DNA of 64,000 bases from Apostichopus japonicus (Eukaryota > Echinodermata > Holothuroidea > Aspidochirotida > Stichopodidae), in the NCBI RefSeq assembly GCF_037975245.1, contig NC_092571.1, positions 15,123,917-15,187,916 on the forward strand, in the 5' to 3' direction. The notes beneath the pieces are model-generated. The model did not search any database and had not been told where the DNA came from. It saw only the letters and a program-made list of their open reading frames with translations. Position numbers and translations under genes: made by a program. Shown in pieces: positions 23,831 to 50,480 of this stretch; position 1 is the first letter of the stretch, and every line of letters begins with the position of its first letter.

Positions 23831-24419
23831 AAAGGTAATCATTTCATAACAATTTAGCAAATATAATTTACGATCGGTTCAGAGGCTAAAAGTGAAAATA
23901 ATCGGTTTTTCAGATTTCCGGGGAAATGGAAACTTGGTCAAAGCTGTCACTGGGCGTTTTATCAAACCCTTGTAAAACTTTGAAATCACTTATCACTGGC
24001 AAGATGCGTCGAGCGCCCTCTTTAAAAACTTCTTTCGCTCAGTTTGCAACTTCAGAAGAACAATAGAAAACCGAAAAACTTTTACGACGAACAAAGGTTA
24101 TCAAACCTTTTGTTGTCCCTAAAAGTTTTTCGGTCAAATCGTCACTTCGTTATTCATAAATGTTTTCCGGTTTTGTGTTGTTCCTTGGAAGTTGCATGCT
24201 AAGCGATAGAAGTGTTCAATGTTTTAATCGTAAGTTTTTCTTCAAAATGGAACGGAGGGTGATGTTCAAGGAGTGAATGGAAGGAGGAAAAGAGCAGAAA
24301 AATTAAAATGATATCTTTGGTGGAGATTGGAATGAGGAAAGGCAGAATATTAAGATTTTCACCTTCTGGAGTTTGAACCTTAGACAAGGTGTTTACTATT
24401 ACAGTTAAACAGCACTTAA

Positions 24420-24785
24420 AGGGTGTGAAGACTCGCGCAAAAAGAAACGTCTAATGCCGGTAATCTGACCTAGTTTCGAATGAGGTGTAACAGAAGTGTT
24501 ACACACCACCATCGATCCCAGAAAATTCACACACAGCTTGCTACCGTCGGTAATAAGACACTAGTGTACCTCAGTACAAAGAGCTGCGGTCAATACCCAC
24601 AGCACAGTGCACTAACGATACAGCAACGGGCATCTCAGGTCCAGCTAAATATACGTATCTTTAGCTGGACCTGAGACAGTACTGTCTGCATTTTGTAGCG
24701 ACAAGAGAAAAACTTCACTTGCAAGCAACGGAAAGTTAACTTTTTCAGTGCGCGGCACACGGTTTGGGGCGAGTATACAATGCCT
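24420..24785 (+). mobile_element. MITE flanked by TTAA, copy 1 (piggyBac-like target)
   Basis: TTAA flanks the element at 24416-24419 and 24786-24789. The ends AGGGTGTGAAGACTCGCGC and (complement) AGGCATTGTATACTCGCCC are partly inverted. A second copy in opposite orientation lies at 45693-45979. TTAA targets are typical of piggyBac-type transposition. No transposase is present. Confidence 0.65.
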
Positions 24786-24789
24786 TTAA

Positions 24790-25284
24790 GTTTTTTTGGT
24801 ATTCTGACTGGTATTCTTCACGTTGCTGTGTTAACGAACCCTATTCTTGCCAACCGTCGCTGGCCTAGACAACATAAAATTGCTCACATGCCTACCCAGG
24901 TTTGTTCAAGTTGTCCCATAATCATAAACGTGACGAAAGTCGAACGTTACTTTTAAGGCCTAGCTATGCTGAAACTGGTGGAAGAGACTACACAAATTGA
25001 GATCAACAGCCGATCAAGACAACAGCTCGTGAATTCACTGCCAAACTAAGACCGTTTTACACAATTATTTCGCACTGGTCATAGTAAAAAATCAAACTAG
25101 ACGAACTGTTAAGTTTCATAAACGCTGCCTGGTCACATCGAAACTACATCCAACCTGAAATAAATACGACGGAAAACGTCCAATAGAACCGCTGTACTAC
25201 AAAGAGTACGTACACTTTTTGCACGCAAAGTAAGCCTTCGACAAGCACGTAAAATAAATGCAATTTGTTTTCGAATTTTCAGTT
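24790..25284. other. No gene seen
   Basis: Unassigned, slightly higher GC than its surroundings, no motif recognised. Confidence 0.3.
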
Positions 25285-27270
25285 TTAGATCCTACGGATG
25301 CCCATAAGCTCATTTCCAATTGCCAATAGCCTCTTATTCGTATGAGGCGTAACGCGTAACGTTATCTGATAGGCTGGTCGGTGGGAGATACGGTAGCTTA
25401 TAAAAGAAAGTTTCCACAATTTGGCGTCTGGTGACTCCAAATGACCTTGGACCTCAATAAAATCTTGCACTGAACGTGTCCCAACTACAAACTAAATATG
25501 ATATTAGTCCAACCTTCCCTTCTTGAGTTATCGTGTTTACAAAGTTTTCACAATTTGACCTCTGCTGACCCCTAATGGACTTGGACCTCCACCAAAAACA
25601 ATAGGGATCTTGAACTCAATGTGGTACCCTTTTACACGAAATACGAGATTGATCCAAGCTGTCCTTCTTGTGATATCGTCTTTACAAGGTTTACACAATT
25701 TGACCCCTGGTGACCCCAAATGACTTTTGACCTCTACAAAAACTATAGGCTTTTGCTCCTAAAATGTGGTCTATCCACTCACGAAATATGAGATTGATCC
25801 AAGCTTACCTCCTTGAGATATCGGGTTTACAAAGTTTTCACTATTTGGCCCCTGGTGGCTCTAAATGACCTCCCCACAAAACAATAGGGTTCTTCTACTC
25901 AATGTGGTACTCATATACACCAAATATTAGATTGGTCCAAGCTTCCCTTCTTGAGATATCGTGTTTACAAGCACGGCGTCACACACACACACAGAACACT
26001 CTCTGCCTGCATGAATGCATAGGTTACAATTATCATCGAAACCAAAAATGCATTGAAGTTTCGATTACTTCATTGCAATAGACTTCTGCTTATTCACCAG
26101 AAACACCTATTATAATATAAATGTCCTGATTTCTACCATGAGATACAGTATCATGTTTAAATGTTTTCCAGAGTTTGACATCTGGTGATCTCAGATGACC
26201 TTAACCTCCACATTAAACTTTTTCTCAATATGATTCATGCACGTGTATAACAAGATTTCCACACTTTGACCCCTGGTGACCCCAAATGATCTTTGACCTC
26301 CAACAAAAACAATATGCTTCTTAGTAATCAATGTGGTACTTCTACACACTAAATATGAAATTGGTCTGACCTTCCCTTCTTGAGATATCGTGTTTACAAG
26401 CTGGGCATCACAAACGCACTCACACACACAATCGATTATCATCGAAACCAAAAATGCAAAACAACACTTCACCAAAGTATCTGCTCATATATCTTACAGG
26501 TTAGTTTCAAATGTTGCTTGTGACATTTGAAAATAACCTCAAACCCCCACCCCCCCCCACCACAAATTCTAAATATACAAACATAGTTGTGACATACAGA
26601 TAATATGGGCTCCCAAACATGCTTGAAACTCATGAAAATTGGGGCAGTAGTGTCCACTTTAAATGCTGTTCAGGGTGAGGCAGGAAGTTGTTGCCTCTCT
26701 CCACCCCTTTCTCCAAATTGAGCCCCCTCTCAATCCCTAGTCACAAAGTACTTTCGGGTATTTAGCCTCAAATTCTAGATATCAATCTAGAAACAGACAT
26801 TTTATGGAAAACATTGGATTAGTGATTCCTTACATATCCCCTGATTGATATTGTTTGACACCTGGTGACATTAAAATGAACTCTGACCTACATCAAATTG
26901 AGTACAAACTATACACAAGGCTTTCATACCATGAATATATAAGCTCCTTACTTGTTCTGGTCCTCAAGATAAAGCACTTTGGATATATTCACATTTTGCC
27001 CTCTGATTTATCTCAAATGACCTTTGACCTCCACCCGTTGGGTTCACTGAACTAATTACATCTGCTCACCCAACGGCAAGCTACAAACCAAGTTTGAACT
27101 TCATGCAACACTGAGATTTTATTTTCAGACTTTGACCTCAAATGACCTTTGACCAATACCAACAACAATCCCATACCAGTTCTATCTAAGGGGAACCTAC
27201 ATACTGAACATGAAGTGTACCCCAATTTACGAGGAAGTGTCACATACACACGCACGCCATCACCTTCGGC
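25285..27270 (+). repeat. Tandem/dispersed repeat rich in TGACCTnTGACCT
   Basis: Roughly 140-bp units contain TTTGACCTCTGGTGACC, an AAATGACCTTTGACCTCC motif, CAATGTGGTACTC, GAGATTGGTCCAAGCTTCCC and TTGAGATATCGTGTTTAC. Four or five units are clear at 25390-25990, with further copies at 26160-26420 and 26850-27260. The end near 27250 (CACACGCACGCCATCACC) resembles a transposon terminus. Related sequence occurs at 21600-21700 and 62810-63350. Confidence 0.7.
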
Positions 27271-28492
27271 AAGGAATCAAAAAGATGAGATAACAAGTGT
27301 TTTTTTTTTAGTTTGTCTTTTATTTTGATATTTATTGTCATGTATAATTTGCTCTGTTTTACATCAAAGATGACATCTGGGCATTAGACGATTAGACTTC
27401 AATTTGAAATTTGTCTGAGATTCTGCTCTCGCAGTTAGATCAATTTTTTTAATTCTTGGATGTTAATCAGAACATGTGGTGATTACAGAAGACATAGCTA
27501 TAAAGAAAACAAAATATATGGTTACGTCTACTGGCTATTCCTGCTGCAGTTCTCTTTAAAATCCTATTAAGAAAGGATTTTGAGAGGAAGACTACTCAGA
27601 AAAAAATAATATTTTGACAATTTCAAACATTGAACTTCAAATTGTTTAAAAAAAAATCATAATAATCTGGAGATAATTTAGTTAGCAGATCCATTGTCTT
27701 AACAACCGTCTTTTTTTTTTTTTGGCATTGTGTTTGAAAACCTTACTGATAACCCTGTTTTATTTTTCAATCAATTTGATAGATCATTTCTCCTGTATAA
27801 TTATTGAAAATCGTTGACTTGAATGATACATAGCATCTAGCTTAGCAAAGCTCAACCATACGATCAAATCCTGGCAAATAAAATTCCATTACTGTAAAAT
27901 CTGCTTTTAGCTATAAATCATGTTTTCCATGGACAATTTATATTCTTTGTTAAGACAAATTTCAACATGTACTACAAAACTGTTTTCATTTTTAACTTCC
28001 TAAACCACACAACACCCTCCCCCCCCACCCCCCACACTGATTAGATAAATCGCCACTTTCTGACTGTAGAAGACGTCAAAATATCTCACGACAAAACTTG
28101 AAAATGAAATTTGAAAATATCAGCCGTCCTCGACATCAGATCTCTTGCGATTGCCACGAAATGGGAAAGACTTATCTCTGTCCTACCAGGAACATTATCT
28201 CCTTTTTGGGGTCACTTTTACCACCAGAAATTTTCTGAGGCCATCACCCTGTTTGATTAAGATTATTGGACTAATACAAAAACAGTGACATCACTAAAAA
28301 AAGTTACAGAAAGAGGAGAAGCTGACCAGAGAAATCGAGCACCAACAAATACACAACTGTTTGCAAGTATAGAGTTGAGGGTGCACAAAACTACACGGCA
28401 AAGACGACATGGGTGTGCCACTAAAAGATACAAGAGCAATTAACGAATATCCAATCATGAGAAATCAATAGATCTGGGGTGTACTGCACAGC
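27271..28492 (-). other. GAPDH 3' flank / probable 3' UTR
   Basis: No gene is seen here. The stretch is AT-rich with several homopolymer runs (T at 27711-27723, C at about 28018-28033) and holds the AATAAA candidates. It most likely contains the GAPDH 3' UTR. No convincing reading frame is present. Confidence 0.4.
27758..27763 (-). terminator. Candidate GAPDH poly(A) signal
   Basis: AATAAA is present on the minus strand about 730 bp past the GAPDH stop. A second candidate lies near 27332. No cleavage site evidence is available, and AT-rich sequence makes such hexamers common. Confidence 0.25.
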
Positions 28493-43374
<14,882 letters not shown>

Positions 43375-43422
43375 CTTGAGATTTCAGAGTCAGGTGTTGT
43401 GTGATGACAAAAAAAATTGTGT
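43375..43422 (-). other. Probable GAPDH 5' UTR segment behind a strong acceptor
   Basis: Upstream of the GAPDH ATG, on the minus strand, a pyrimidine tract runs into TTTCTCACAG, with AG at 43424-43423. This is a good 3' splice site, so the 5' UTR is probably interrupted by an intron and the transcript start lies further right. This is inference from splice-site quality; no transcript was seen. Confidence 0.5.
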
Positions 43423-43660
43423 CTGTGAGAAATAAAATAGAAAGTTAAGTGTGACAATCCTCGATACCTCGGTGTAAAGTTCTTTTATGGAACGTCCCTC
43501 ATTTTCGGACCGACTTAAATTCTTGGCAGAGAGCAAAGAAATAATCAGCTGGAATGGGATTCTAGCGCCGAGGTCACAATCTCATTCTAGCCATGAATTT
43601 TTTCTTTGCTCTTTTCCATTTTTTATAAAAAATCCCATCAGTTTTCCATTTTTCATGTAC

Positions 43661-44266
43661 TTGGGTCATTCCGTGCTAAAATCACAGATGGCTGTTGCTC
43701 TCCAAAAATTCCCAAATTTTTTATATGATTGGAACACCATGAAATAAGCATATTCTGAAAATTTCAGTTGCATTGCTTCACAATTGGCAGATTTATCACA
43801 CTTTGAAATTCTGCAATTTGTCGCCACCGTGGCATTTTCTTGACATTGGAGGTCTCATTTCTCAGCTATTAAACATCCTACTACCTTTCTATTACAGATG
43901 CTTATAGAGTCTATCTCATAGAACAGGAATGTAAAAAATTAGGCTACAAAAACATTGTCTTGTGGAGTTAGGTCAACTTAAAAGTGTCAAAATATTCAAT
44001 TTTTGTATTTTTCACTCAAAAATGTGCTATTTTTAGTGATAAATTGCTCCTAAACCATTGCTTCAGGGTACTTGATTCTTTCAGAGGTTACCATATCTAG
44101 TAGTACATACAAAATAATGATTGCAATGCTTTCCTATAATATATTTGTAAATTGTGCAGCTCTAAAGTTGCTATTTCATGCTGCGATTCAGCATGAGGGA
44201 AGTTTTAAAAGATGTCCAACAACAACATACTCCAAAATTTGGTGATTTGATATGGAATGACTCACT
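43661..44266 (+). mobile_element. Possible MITE with GTCATTCC ends
   Basis: GGGTCATTCCGTGCTAAAATC at the left and, inverted, GAGTCATTCCATATCAAATC at the right form imperfect ends of about 20 bp. No target duplication was verified. It lies in the probable 5' UTR intron of GAPDH. Confidence 0.35.
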
Positions 44267-44458
44267 TATAACTTAACTTCTTGTTGGAGTTTGAACAGAA
44301 GGCAAGTTTAAAAGTCATATAGCCACCATACAACTTAGCTTTCTGTGTAAACTTTGATTGTCTGCATCTACAGGGAATAAATCAGTGTTCACATTTTGTA
44401 CGTAGCCATTTAGAAACTTATGTACTTTGTTTCAAATGAAATTACTGATGGTTCTGCA

Positions 44459-44970
44459 AGGGATGTGCCCAGGAGGATTTCCTGAGTGCCGGCATACTGA
44501 TCGTCGTCCTGGGGGAGGGGTCTATGGGGGAGGGGGTGACTGTGTCCCCCTCCCCTTTGAGAAATATTTCGATTTTTGAAGGTGCTCAGATGCCAAACGC
44601 TGGCACTTGTGTAGCTTTCAAAGCACATACACAAGTACTAGATTTGCTAACAATTTACATTTTTAATTTTTTTTTAGTGAAATATATTACGTACCTGGTA
44701 TAAGTTATTAGTTTGTTTCAATGAGATTTTACAGATTGAGAGCCGTAAGTAATGTTTCTCGCATGTGTAACTGATGCATTATTAGTCTGTATGATTTTGG
44801 CATAGGCTAGGCCCAATTTATGTTGTATATATTGTTTATATTGTAAGGAATGTCAGGATTTTAGATGAAAATAGTGCTGGGCGGGGATTCACGATTTTTA
44901 AGACAGTGCTGGGCGGTAACTCTAGTGCTGGGCGGGGTCGCCCAGTGCCGCCCAGCGTGGGCACATCCCT
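44459..44970 (+). mobile_element. hAT-like MITE (AGGGATGTGCCCA ends), copy 2
   Basis: It shows the same ends and interior as 30523-31005 with small indels. Flanks GGTTCTGC and GGTTCCGT match at six of eight bases and are a likely decayed target duplication. An extra A precedes the left end. Confidence 0.78.
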
Positions 44971-45692
44971 GGTTCCGTGACTACAATCCTGCTGCACAAC
45001 TTTCCAATTGGTCGGTTAACATTGCTGCGTTTTCCATTGCAGCATTTACCGCCACGTGATACCAGTATATAATTAATTCCCGATCTCTACAGTACAAAAT
45101 TAATTTTTATGTTATATAATTGTTATATGGAAAAAGAAGCATGCAAGCACCTGTAGACTAAAATGCACATCACAAGTACTGGGGTATTAATGTTCAGCTG
45201 ATGTACTGTAAATATTGAATGTGGCATAGCGGCACACAGTACAAATAACTTACCTACTGTACAAAATCAACCTAGGTTGACTATGGTTTGGCGTGTACAG
45301 GACGTTCAGTATGAATGAGAGATACCAAATTGTTATAAGCTCCAGAAATTCCTTCAACTTAAAATCCCCACAAGTATGATAGTTATGAGTGGATTACACA
45401 CTAGATCTAGCACTTGAGCAGTTAACAGTAGTTTATTTCATAGAGAAACTTTCTCAAAATGTTATGATTTGCAGCAAAATGTCTGATCATAATGAAACCA
45501 AACTCAGGATGGGCCCTGCATGAAAAGAACCTTTCCAAGTTTTTACAACATTGAAAAGAATGTTGTAACATTCACACACACTAACTTGGACTAATTTTAT
45601 TTGTTGCCTGAATGCATCATGCAGGAGGCATAAGTTACATTTCTTAAATTGCATCTCCTAAATTCCAGCACAGAACTACAGTAGCAATTTAA

Positions 45693-45979
45693 AGGCATTG
45701 AAGACACGCCTCAAACCGCGTGCCGCCCTGTGAAAAAGTTAACTTTCCGTTGCTTGCAAGTGAAGTTTTTCTCTTGTCGTTACAAAACGCAGCTGTGGGT
45801 ATTGACCGCAGCTGTATGTACTAACTGTACACTAGTGTCTAATTGCCGACGGTAGCAAGCTGTACAGCACATGTGTGTATTTTCTGGGATTGATGGTGGT
45901 GTCTAACACTTCTGTTACACCGCATTCGAAACTAGCCTAGGTCAGATTACGTTTCTTTTTGCGCGAGTCTTCACACCCT
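45693..45979 (-). mobile_element. MITE flanked by TTAA, copy 2 (opposite to copy 1)
   Basis: TTAA lies at 45689-45692 and 45980-45983. The ends AGGCATTGAAGACACGCC and, inverted, AGGGTGTGAAGACTCGCGC match at 14 of 18 aligned bases. The interior is similar to 24420-24785 read on the other strand, with CAGCTGTGGGTATTGACCGC shared. Confidence 0.72.
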
Positions 45980-45983
45980 TTAA

Positions 45984-46825
45984 ATCCCACAGGTAGCTAT
46001 GCAAATTATCATTGTTTATACCGTTAAATTTTAGCACCTTAATGAAAAATATATATATTTTTGCTAGAGCACAATGCTAGAGATCAATCTGCAATAATTC
46101 AATATTATTGCTATGTTTACATTTTACAAGTATATACTTTGAAGTTTGAAGTGCAAGGTCTCAGTTAAGACAAGTATTGCAATGTGTTGCAACTATGCTA
46201 ATGGAAGTTATTTACGGCATGTTTGTTAGAAAAGTTTGACTTACACATAGCATACTGTAAATTGTAGAGTTAACTTATTGTAAATAAAACAAAATCACTT
46301 AGCCTATATATAGCCTAGCCTAGGCCTACTGGGAGAAAAGAAATTATTATCTTCTTCCGAATTGCTTGCCATATGTATATGATGTAGGAGTATGTAGGCC
46401 GATTTCCCTTCATTATTAGCTAAAACTTTGACCAAAGACTGTTCAGTAACTATATATTCGTCTTTCGCGTAACTAATAGTAATACTAATTAATACCCCTA
46501 TTGAAGGTCTACGTGACACACGTGTAAATAATGTGATATAGGCGTGATCTATTTACTGTTAGTTAACATATGACCTCGGGTTAATTTGGATTCGGCCTAA
46601 CCAAAATTGCCATTGCCTATGCTATAGCCTAGGCCTATGCCATGTCAGAAATTCTTACCAGGATATCTACCAAATATTCATAACAACTAAGTATTCTTTT
46701 AAATGAGAAACAACAAACAAGAGAACATTAAATCAAAATAGTTAAAACTGTTGCCCCTAGTTTAGTTTTCCAATCTCTTTGTTGTTCAATTTTTAAAGTA
46801 TAATTTCGGATGAATTGTTACTTAC
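45984..46825. other. Probable GAPDH 5' UTR intron, proximal part
   Basis: AT-rich sequence with TAGGCCTA octamers at 46321 and 46630. No coding exon was recognised. Confidence 0.35.
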
Positions 46826-46911
46826 ACGTTCAAACGTCAGTACAAACGAGCAAGAGAGAAGTGCCACATCCAGGATTGATACAAGGTGAGTGGGTAACGT
46901 TGGAATCTGCG
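46826..46911 (-). other. Candidate GAPDH 5' UTR exon 1
   Basis: A consensus donor GTAAGTAAC begins at 46825 on the minus strand after a pyrimidine-rich stretch (CACTTCTCTCTTGC). Paired with the acceptor before 43422 it would define a 3.4-kb intron in the 5' UTR. The left edge is the donor; the right edge (transcript start) is a guess. Confidence 0.35.
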
Positions 46912-46940
46912 TACGTGCGTTATGCATACTATGTCATGCA

Positions 46941-46959
46941 CCTATAAAATGATTGGTCC
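46941..46959 (-). promoter_or_regulatory. Candidate promoter elements (CCAAT with TATA-like)
   Basis: On the minus strand GGACCAATC is followed by ATTTTATAGG, a CCAAT box next to a weak TATA-like sequence just upstream of the candidate first exon. The same bases read TATAAAA on the plus strand, so direction is ambiguous. Confidence 0.25.
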
Positions 46960-47328
46960 AGGTTTTTCCCAGGCAAGCGCACACGCATGGGAAAGTTTTT
47001 AAAAGCTGCAATCCACAAGGGGGAACCAAACATACGAAGTATGTATATATAAGTGAAATGCTTCCATTATCATGCCATATGCCCCCTGAAATCAGTGAAC
47101 ACATTAGTAGAAGTACATTTTCAGCTTGTATAGAGTGAACTGATGAGCGCAAGCTCACACGTCCTCCGGGGGCGATGCACGTATTGCGGGGGGGGGGGGG
47201 GGCGACACAGCGGGTACGTCCCCTTCAGTTTCCCTACTGTTGTGAAAAGTTCCCCTTCTCAAAAATTAGAAGCATGGGCGTCACAAAGTTTCGATGACTG
47301 GATGCGCAGGATGGGGAGGGGCCACTGA

Positions 47329-47370
47329 TCAATATTTAGCCTACCCGACAAATTTGTCGGGTAAATATTG
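47329..47370. repeat. Palindrome ACCCGACAAATTTGTCGGGT with outer inverted arms
   Basis: A perfect 20-bp palindrome at 47343-47362 is embedded between CAATATTTA and TAAATATTG, which extend the hairpin apart from four unpaired bases. Confidence 0.9.
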
Positions 47371-47392
47371 AAATTTTGAAAATTTTTTGAAA

Positions 47393-47482
47393 TATTGAAG
47401 TTTATTACATTGCCGGGAAAGTTGAGATTTTCAGATTAATCTGAAAATCTCAACTTTCCCGGCAATGTAATAAATTTCAATA
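47393..47482. repeat. 74-bp perfect palindrome (90 bp with one mismatch)
   Basis: Positions 47401-47474 are exactly self-complementary with centre TCAGATT/AATCTGA and no spacer. With one mismatch (47400/47475) the arms extend to 47393-47482. It lies 30 bp from another palindrome. No coding function is seen. Confidence 0.95.
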
Positions 47483-47929
47483 CCACAACATGTCATATAG
47501 ACATCGACAAGTTCTTGCAGTTCAATTGCAATTGCAGTATACATAATAATTAGTCGAAGTTTGTTTCGAAGTCGAAATCAGTCGTCTAGATCCCTAACTC
47601 TACCCACCCCCACCTCCCTCACGTGAAAAAAAATGTGATAAAACGAAGGGGATATATTCAACATAAAACATATCTCCTAATCTTCCTCATGTCCCTACTT
47701 GCCCACGGTAACACCTACAAGTATAATTCCTATAGTCCCTCGCAGAGCCGTATATATATAGAGAGGCCTTCAACCACGCCCTCTACAGGCACCCCGATGT
47801 TTTATCGTAGTACAGCCAGTTGGGATAATTTCCTAATGCTAATACCTCTCTAAACTGTACTCCAATATCATTCTCTCAAAGCACTGTTATTGACAGTACA
47901 AACAGTTCCTAACCTTGATCTGATAGAAA

Positions 47930-48210
47930 CGTATTCATATTAAACATTTTGCAGAAAATTGTTCAATTGCTCAGATGGAATGAAGTGAACAATTGAACAT
48001 TTTGCAGAAGAATGTTGCATTGACGAGATATGATAAGTTGTCAGTTAAACATTTTGCAGAAAATTGTTCAATTTGCTCAGTTGGAATGAAGTGAACAATA
48101 CAACATTTTCCAGAAAAATGTTCAATTGACGAGATACGAGAAGTTGTCAATTAAACATTTTGTAGAAAATTGTTAAATTGCTCAGTTAAAGCAAATGTAC
48201 AATCCAACAT
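47930..48210 (+). repeat. Tandem repeat, about 112-bp unit, 2.5 copies
   Basis: TTAAACATTTTGCAGAAAATTG begins units near 47939, 48052 and 48152, followed by TCAATTGCTCAG and GACGAGATA motifs. Confidence 0.8.
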
Positions 48211-48457
48211 TTTTCTGATTTTTGATAAGATATTATCTTATTATCTAAACAATTTACTGCAAAATGTCAGCTTATGGGGCGAAGTTTTTTTCTTATGTTG
48301 ATGGCACTTTAAAGCTTCCGTACGTAATTAAGGTTACAATATGTAGTATAGTTATAGTAGCAGTCGTATTGAGAGAATTAGTGTCATGTAAATGCATGTA
48401 GTTGAGTGTCACTGCGTCGATGTATATATATGTGTACAGTATATTATACACAACAAT

Positions 48458-48698
48458 ACGGCGTGACATGCGAGATGTAGAGTTATCATGTTTGCCAATA
48501 ACACGACATCTCGACAAAATATTGATTTTTGTTGTTGTCGAGATACAGACTTACGCTGAATTGAAAGCTCTGACAATTTGACAAATTTGACCGAGATGTC
48601 ATATTAACGTAACTCGATATCTCGACAAAAATAAAAAAATTGCAAAATGATTCTAAAATGGTAACTTTACATCTCGCATGTCACCTTATAAACACCGT
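48458..48698. mobile_element. MITE with perfect 8-bp target duplication ACAACAAT
   Basis: ACAACAAT flanks the element at 48450-48457 and 48699-48706. The ends are ACGGCGTGACATGCGAGATG and an inverted counterpart carrying a short insertion; GTGACATGCGAGATGTA is shared. An inner inverted pair (ACGACATCTCGACAAA / TTGTTGTCGAGAT) suggests a hairpin. The duplication length fits hAT. 241 bp, no coding capacity. Confidence 0.85.
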
Positions 48699-48706
48699 AC
48701 AACAAT

Positions 48707-49116
48707 GACAAATTTTGCTGAGAGTTTTTCCAGCCTTAATCTCTCAGTCATGTACAGTTGAATCTGTGAGGGTTATCAGTCGAAGTCAATTGAAGTTACT
48801 GTTATTTACATGTTATTACTGTCAATTGAAGACCGAGTTGATTTTGTTTGGGACGAAACGTAAACTTGGTCAGTATACTGACTTCTCAATTGTTTGTGAT
48901 GGTCAACTGAGGCCAAACATTCTGTTGTTTACCTCGGTCTGGAGTTAAACCAATACATTGATGGCGAACAAATTGTTCTTGGCATTATTAGTAAAACAAA
49001 TTCTCGGCTCAAATTCCTCTACAGGCAAGCTAATTATTTTAATCAAAATGTGAAAAAGACCATCTGCACAGCCCTTGTTCTTTGTCTGTTCGATTATTCC
49101 ATCTCATCTTGGTATG
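48707..49116 (+). pseudogene. LINE reverse-transcriptase fragment, left half
   Basis: Plus-strand frames read KTELILFGTKRKL, then after a frameshift near 48930 ELNQYIDGEQIVLGIISKTN and onward to SISSWY. The LELN...I.K.NSRLKFL...CLFDYS pattern is typical of the downstream part of non-LTR (CR1/Jockey-type) reverse transcriptase. It stops at 49116, where a DNA element is inserted, and continues at 50450-50480 and 51178. Confidence 0.7.
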
Positions 49117-50449
49117 CAGGGGCGTATCCAGGGGGGCGCAACAGGCGCGCGCCCCCCCTATTGGCCGTCACCAAAAAAAAAAAAAGTTTAGCAAAAAAAA
49201 AAAAAATTGATGACGACCTTTATGTGAGATGTCGGTGATCGCTCAACCCACCCCCCCCCCTCCCGTATGCTTTATTTTTTGTTTGCCAAAAAAAGGTTCT
49301 GGCGAAGTTCGGCGGCATAATAGTTTTAGAAACATAGATGGTAATTGTGTTTGTATTATCACTATAAACACTAAGTGACATGCCAGCCATACTAAATTGT
49401 GCATTTTGTGTCCATATTTACTGGAAATGTTGCTTATTATTAAGGTCGAAAAATGGATCACATATGGCTATGGGCGGCGATCCTGGGTGGAGGGGGGATA
49501 TATCCCCCCATGAAAATGGGTGGAGGGGATGTAATGCACCATATCCCCCCCCCCCCCACCAAATGCCAGGGATAAGAATATTTTCATGCCTACATTTATG
49601 CATCTTCGTTAATGTACGGCTCTTTTTTAGCTTCATTTCTCGCCTACCATAAACGCAGTGCGATCTTTTCAAATAGAGCGTCTTTATAAAGCAAAAATAG
49701 TTGACTGTAGGCTTCATTGGCCCTATAACAACAAAATGTATTATTGCACCCACGGTATTGATATAGTACATATATGCACCCTCATAGTATTCATATAGGC
49801 CCTATAGTAGGCCTACACACGTACATGTTCCCTCGAACAGCTGAGAATCTCATGTAACCAGGGTAATGCTTAATACACGTTTCACCTGGATGCCCTAGCA
49901 ATCGGTACCTAGGAATGTCACTATGTGTAATTGTGTATTGCATGTGTATAGGCCTATAATAGCCTGCATGAGGCCATTTTCTTCATCGAATAATATAAAA
50001 GAGCTCTCGAACATTCTAACGTTGCGCCTGAAACAAGATTGACAGGGGCAATTTTCCCAAAATAACACCCGAAATTAAAAAAAAAATATTTTGGATCCTG
50101 AATATGAGATATTTCGGACATGACATCCCTATTTTAAAGTTGGGTATATGCCGCTTGGAAACCTCGGGAAGTGCCGTTTCCGGCCATCTAGAGGGTTTGT
50201 TAATCCCAAAATTTTCTTGTACGCTTCGCGCCAACTCATGGTGGCGCTACGCTTAGATAGTCAACAAGGTCATATCCCCCCCCCCCCACTCGGAAGTACT
50301 GATCGCCGCCCATGCATATGACACCATTTTGCATTTCAGCCCTTCTTCGAAAGCAAAAATTGTACACCCCTCCCCTTAGACCCATCCCCCAGGAAGGCGA
50401 TCATTCATGCCTGGCGCCCCCCTATTGGAAAATCCTGGATACGCCCCTG
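49117..50449 (+). mobile_element. hAT-like element inserted in the LINE (outer element)
   Basis: The ends are CAGGGGCGTATCCAGG and CCTGGATACGCCCCTG, perfectly inverted. GTATG flanks both sides (5-6 bp visible; an 8-bp duplication is not intact). Oligo-C/G tracts lie just inside. It contains the nested element at 49469-50314. Confidence 0.78.
49469..50314 (+). mobile_element. Second hAT-like element nested in the first
   Basis: ATGGGCGGCGATC (49470) and GATCGCCGCCCAT (ending 50313) are perfect inverted 13-mers. The flanks CATATGGC and CATATGAC form an 8-bp duplication with one change. The shared core is present at 50164-50265. No transposase is recognisable. Confidence 0.75.
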
Positions 50450-50480
50450 GTATGGAAGTATATCTAAGTACCACGCTCGC

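Noticed and set aside
46934-47158. 74-codon minus-strand and 61-codon plus-strand frames near the GAPDH promoter
   Set aside because: They overlap each other antisense, match no family and include promoter-like sequence.
49117-50449. Frames of 62-117 codons inside the DNA elements
   Set aside because: They cross oligo-C/G tracts and terminal repeats and show no transposase signature.
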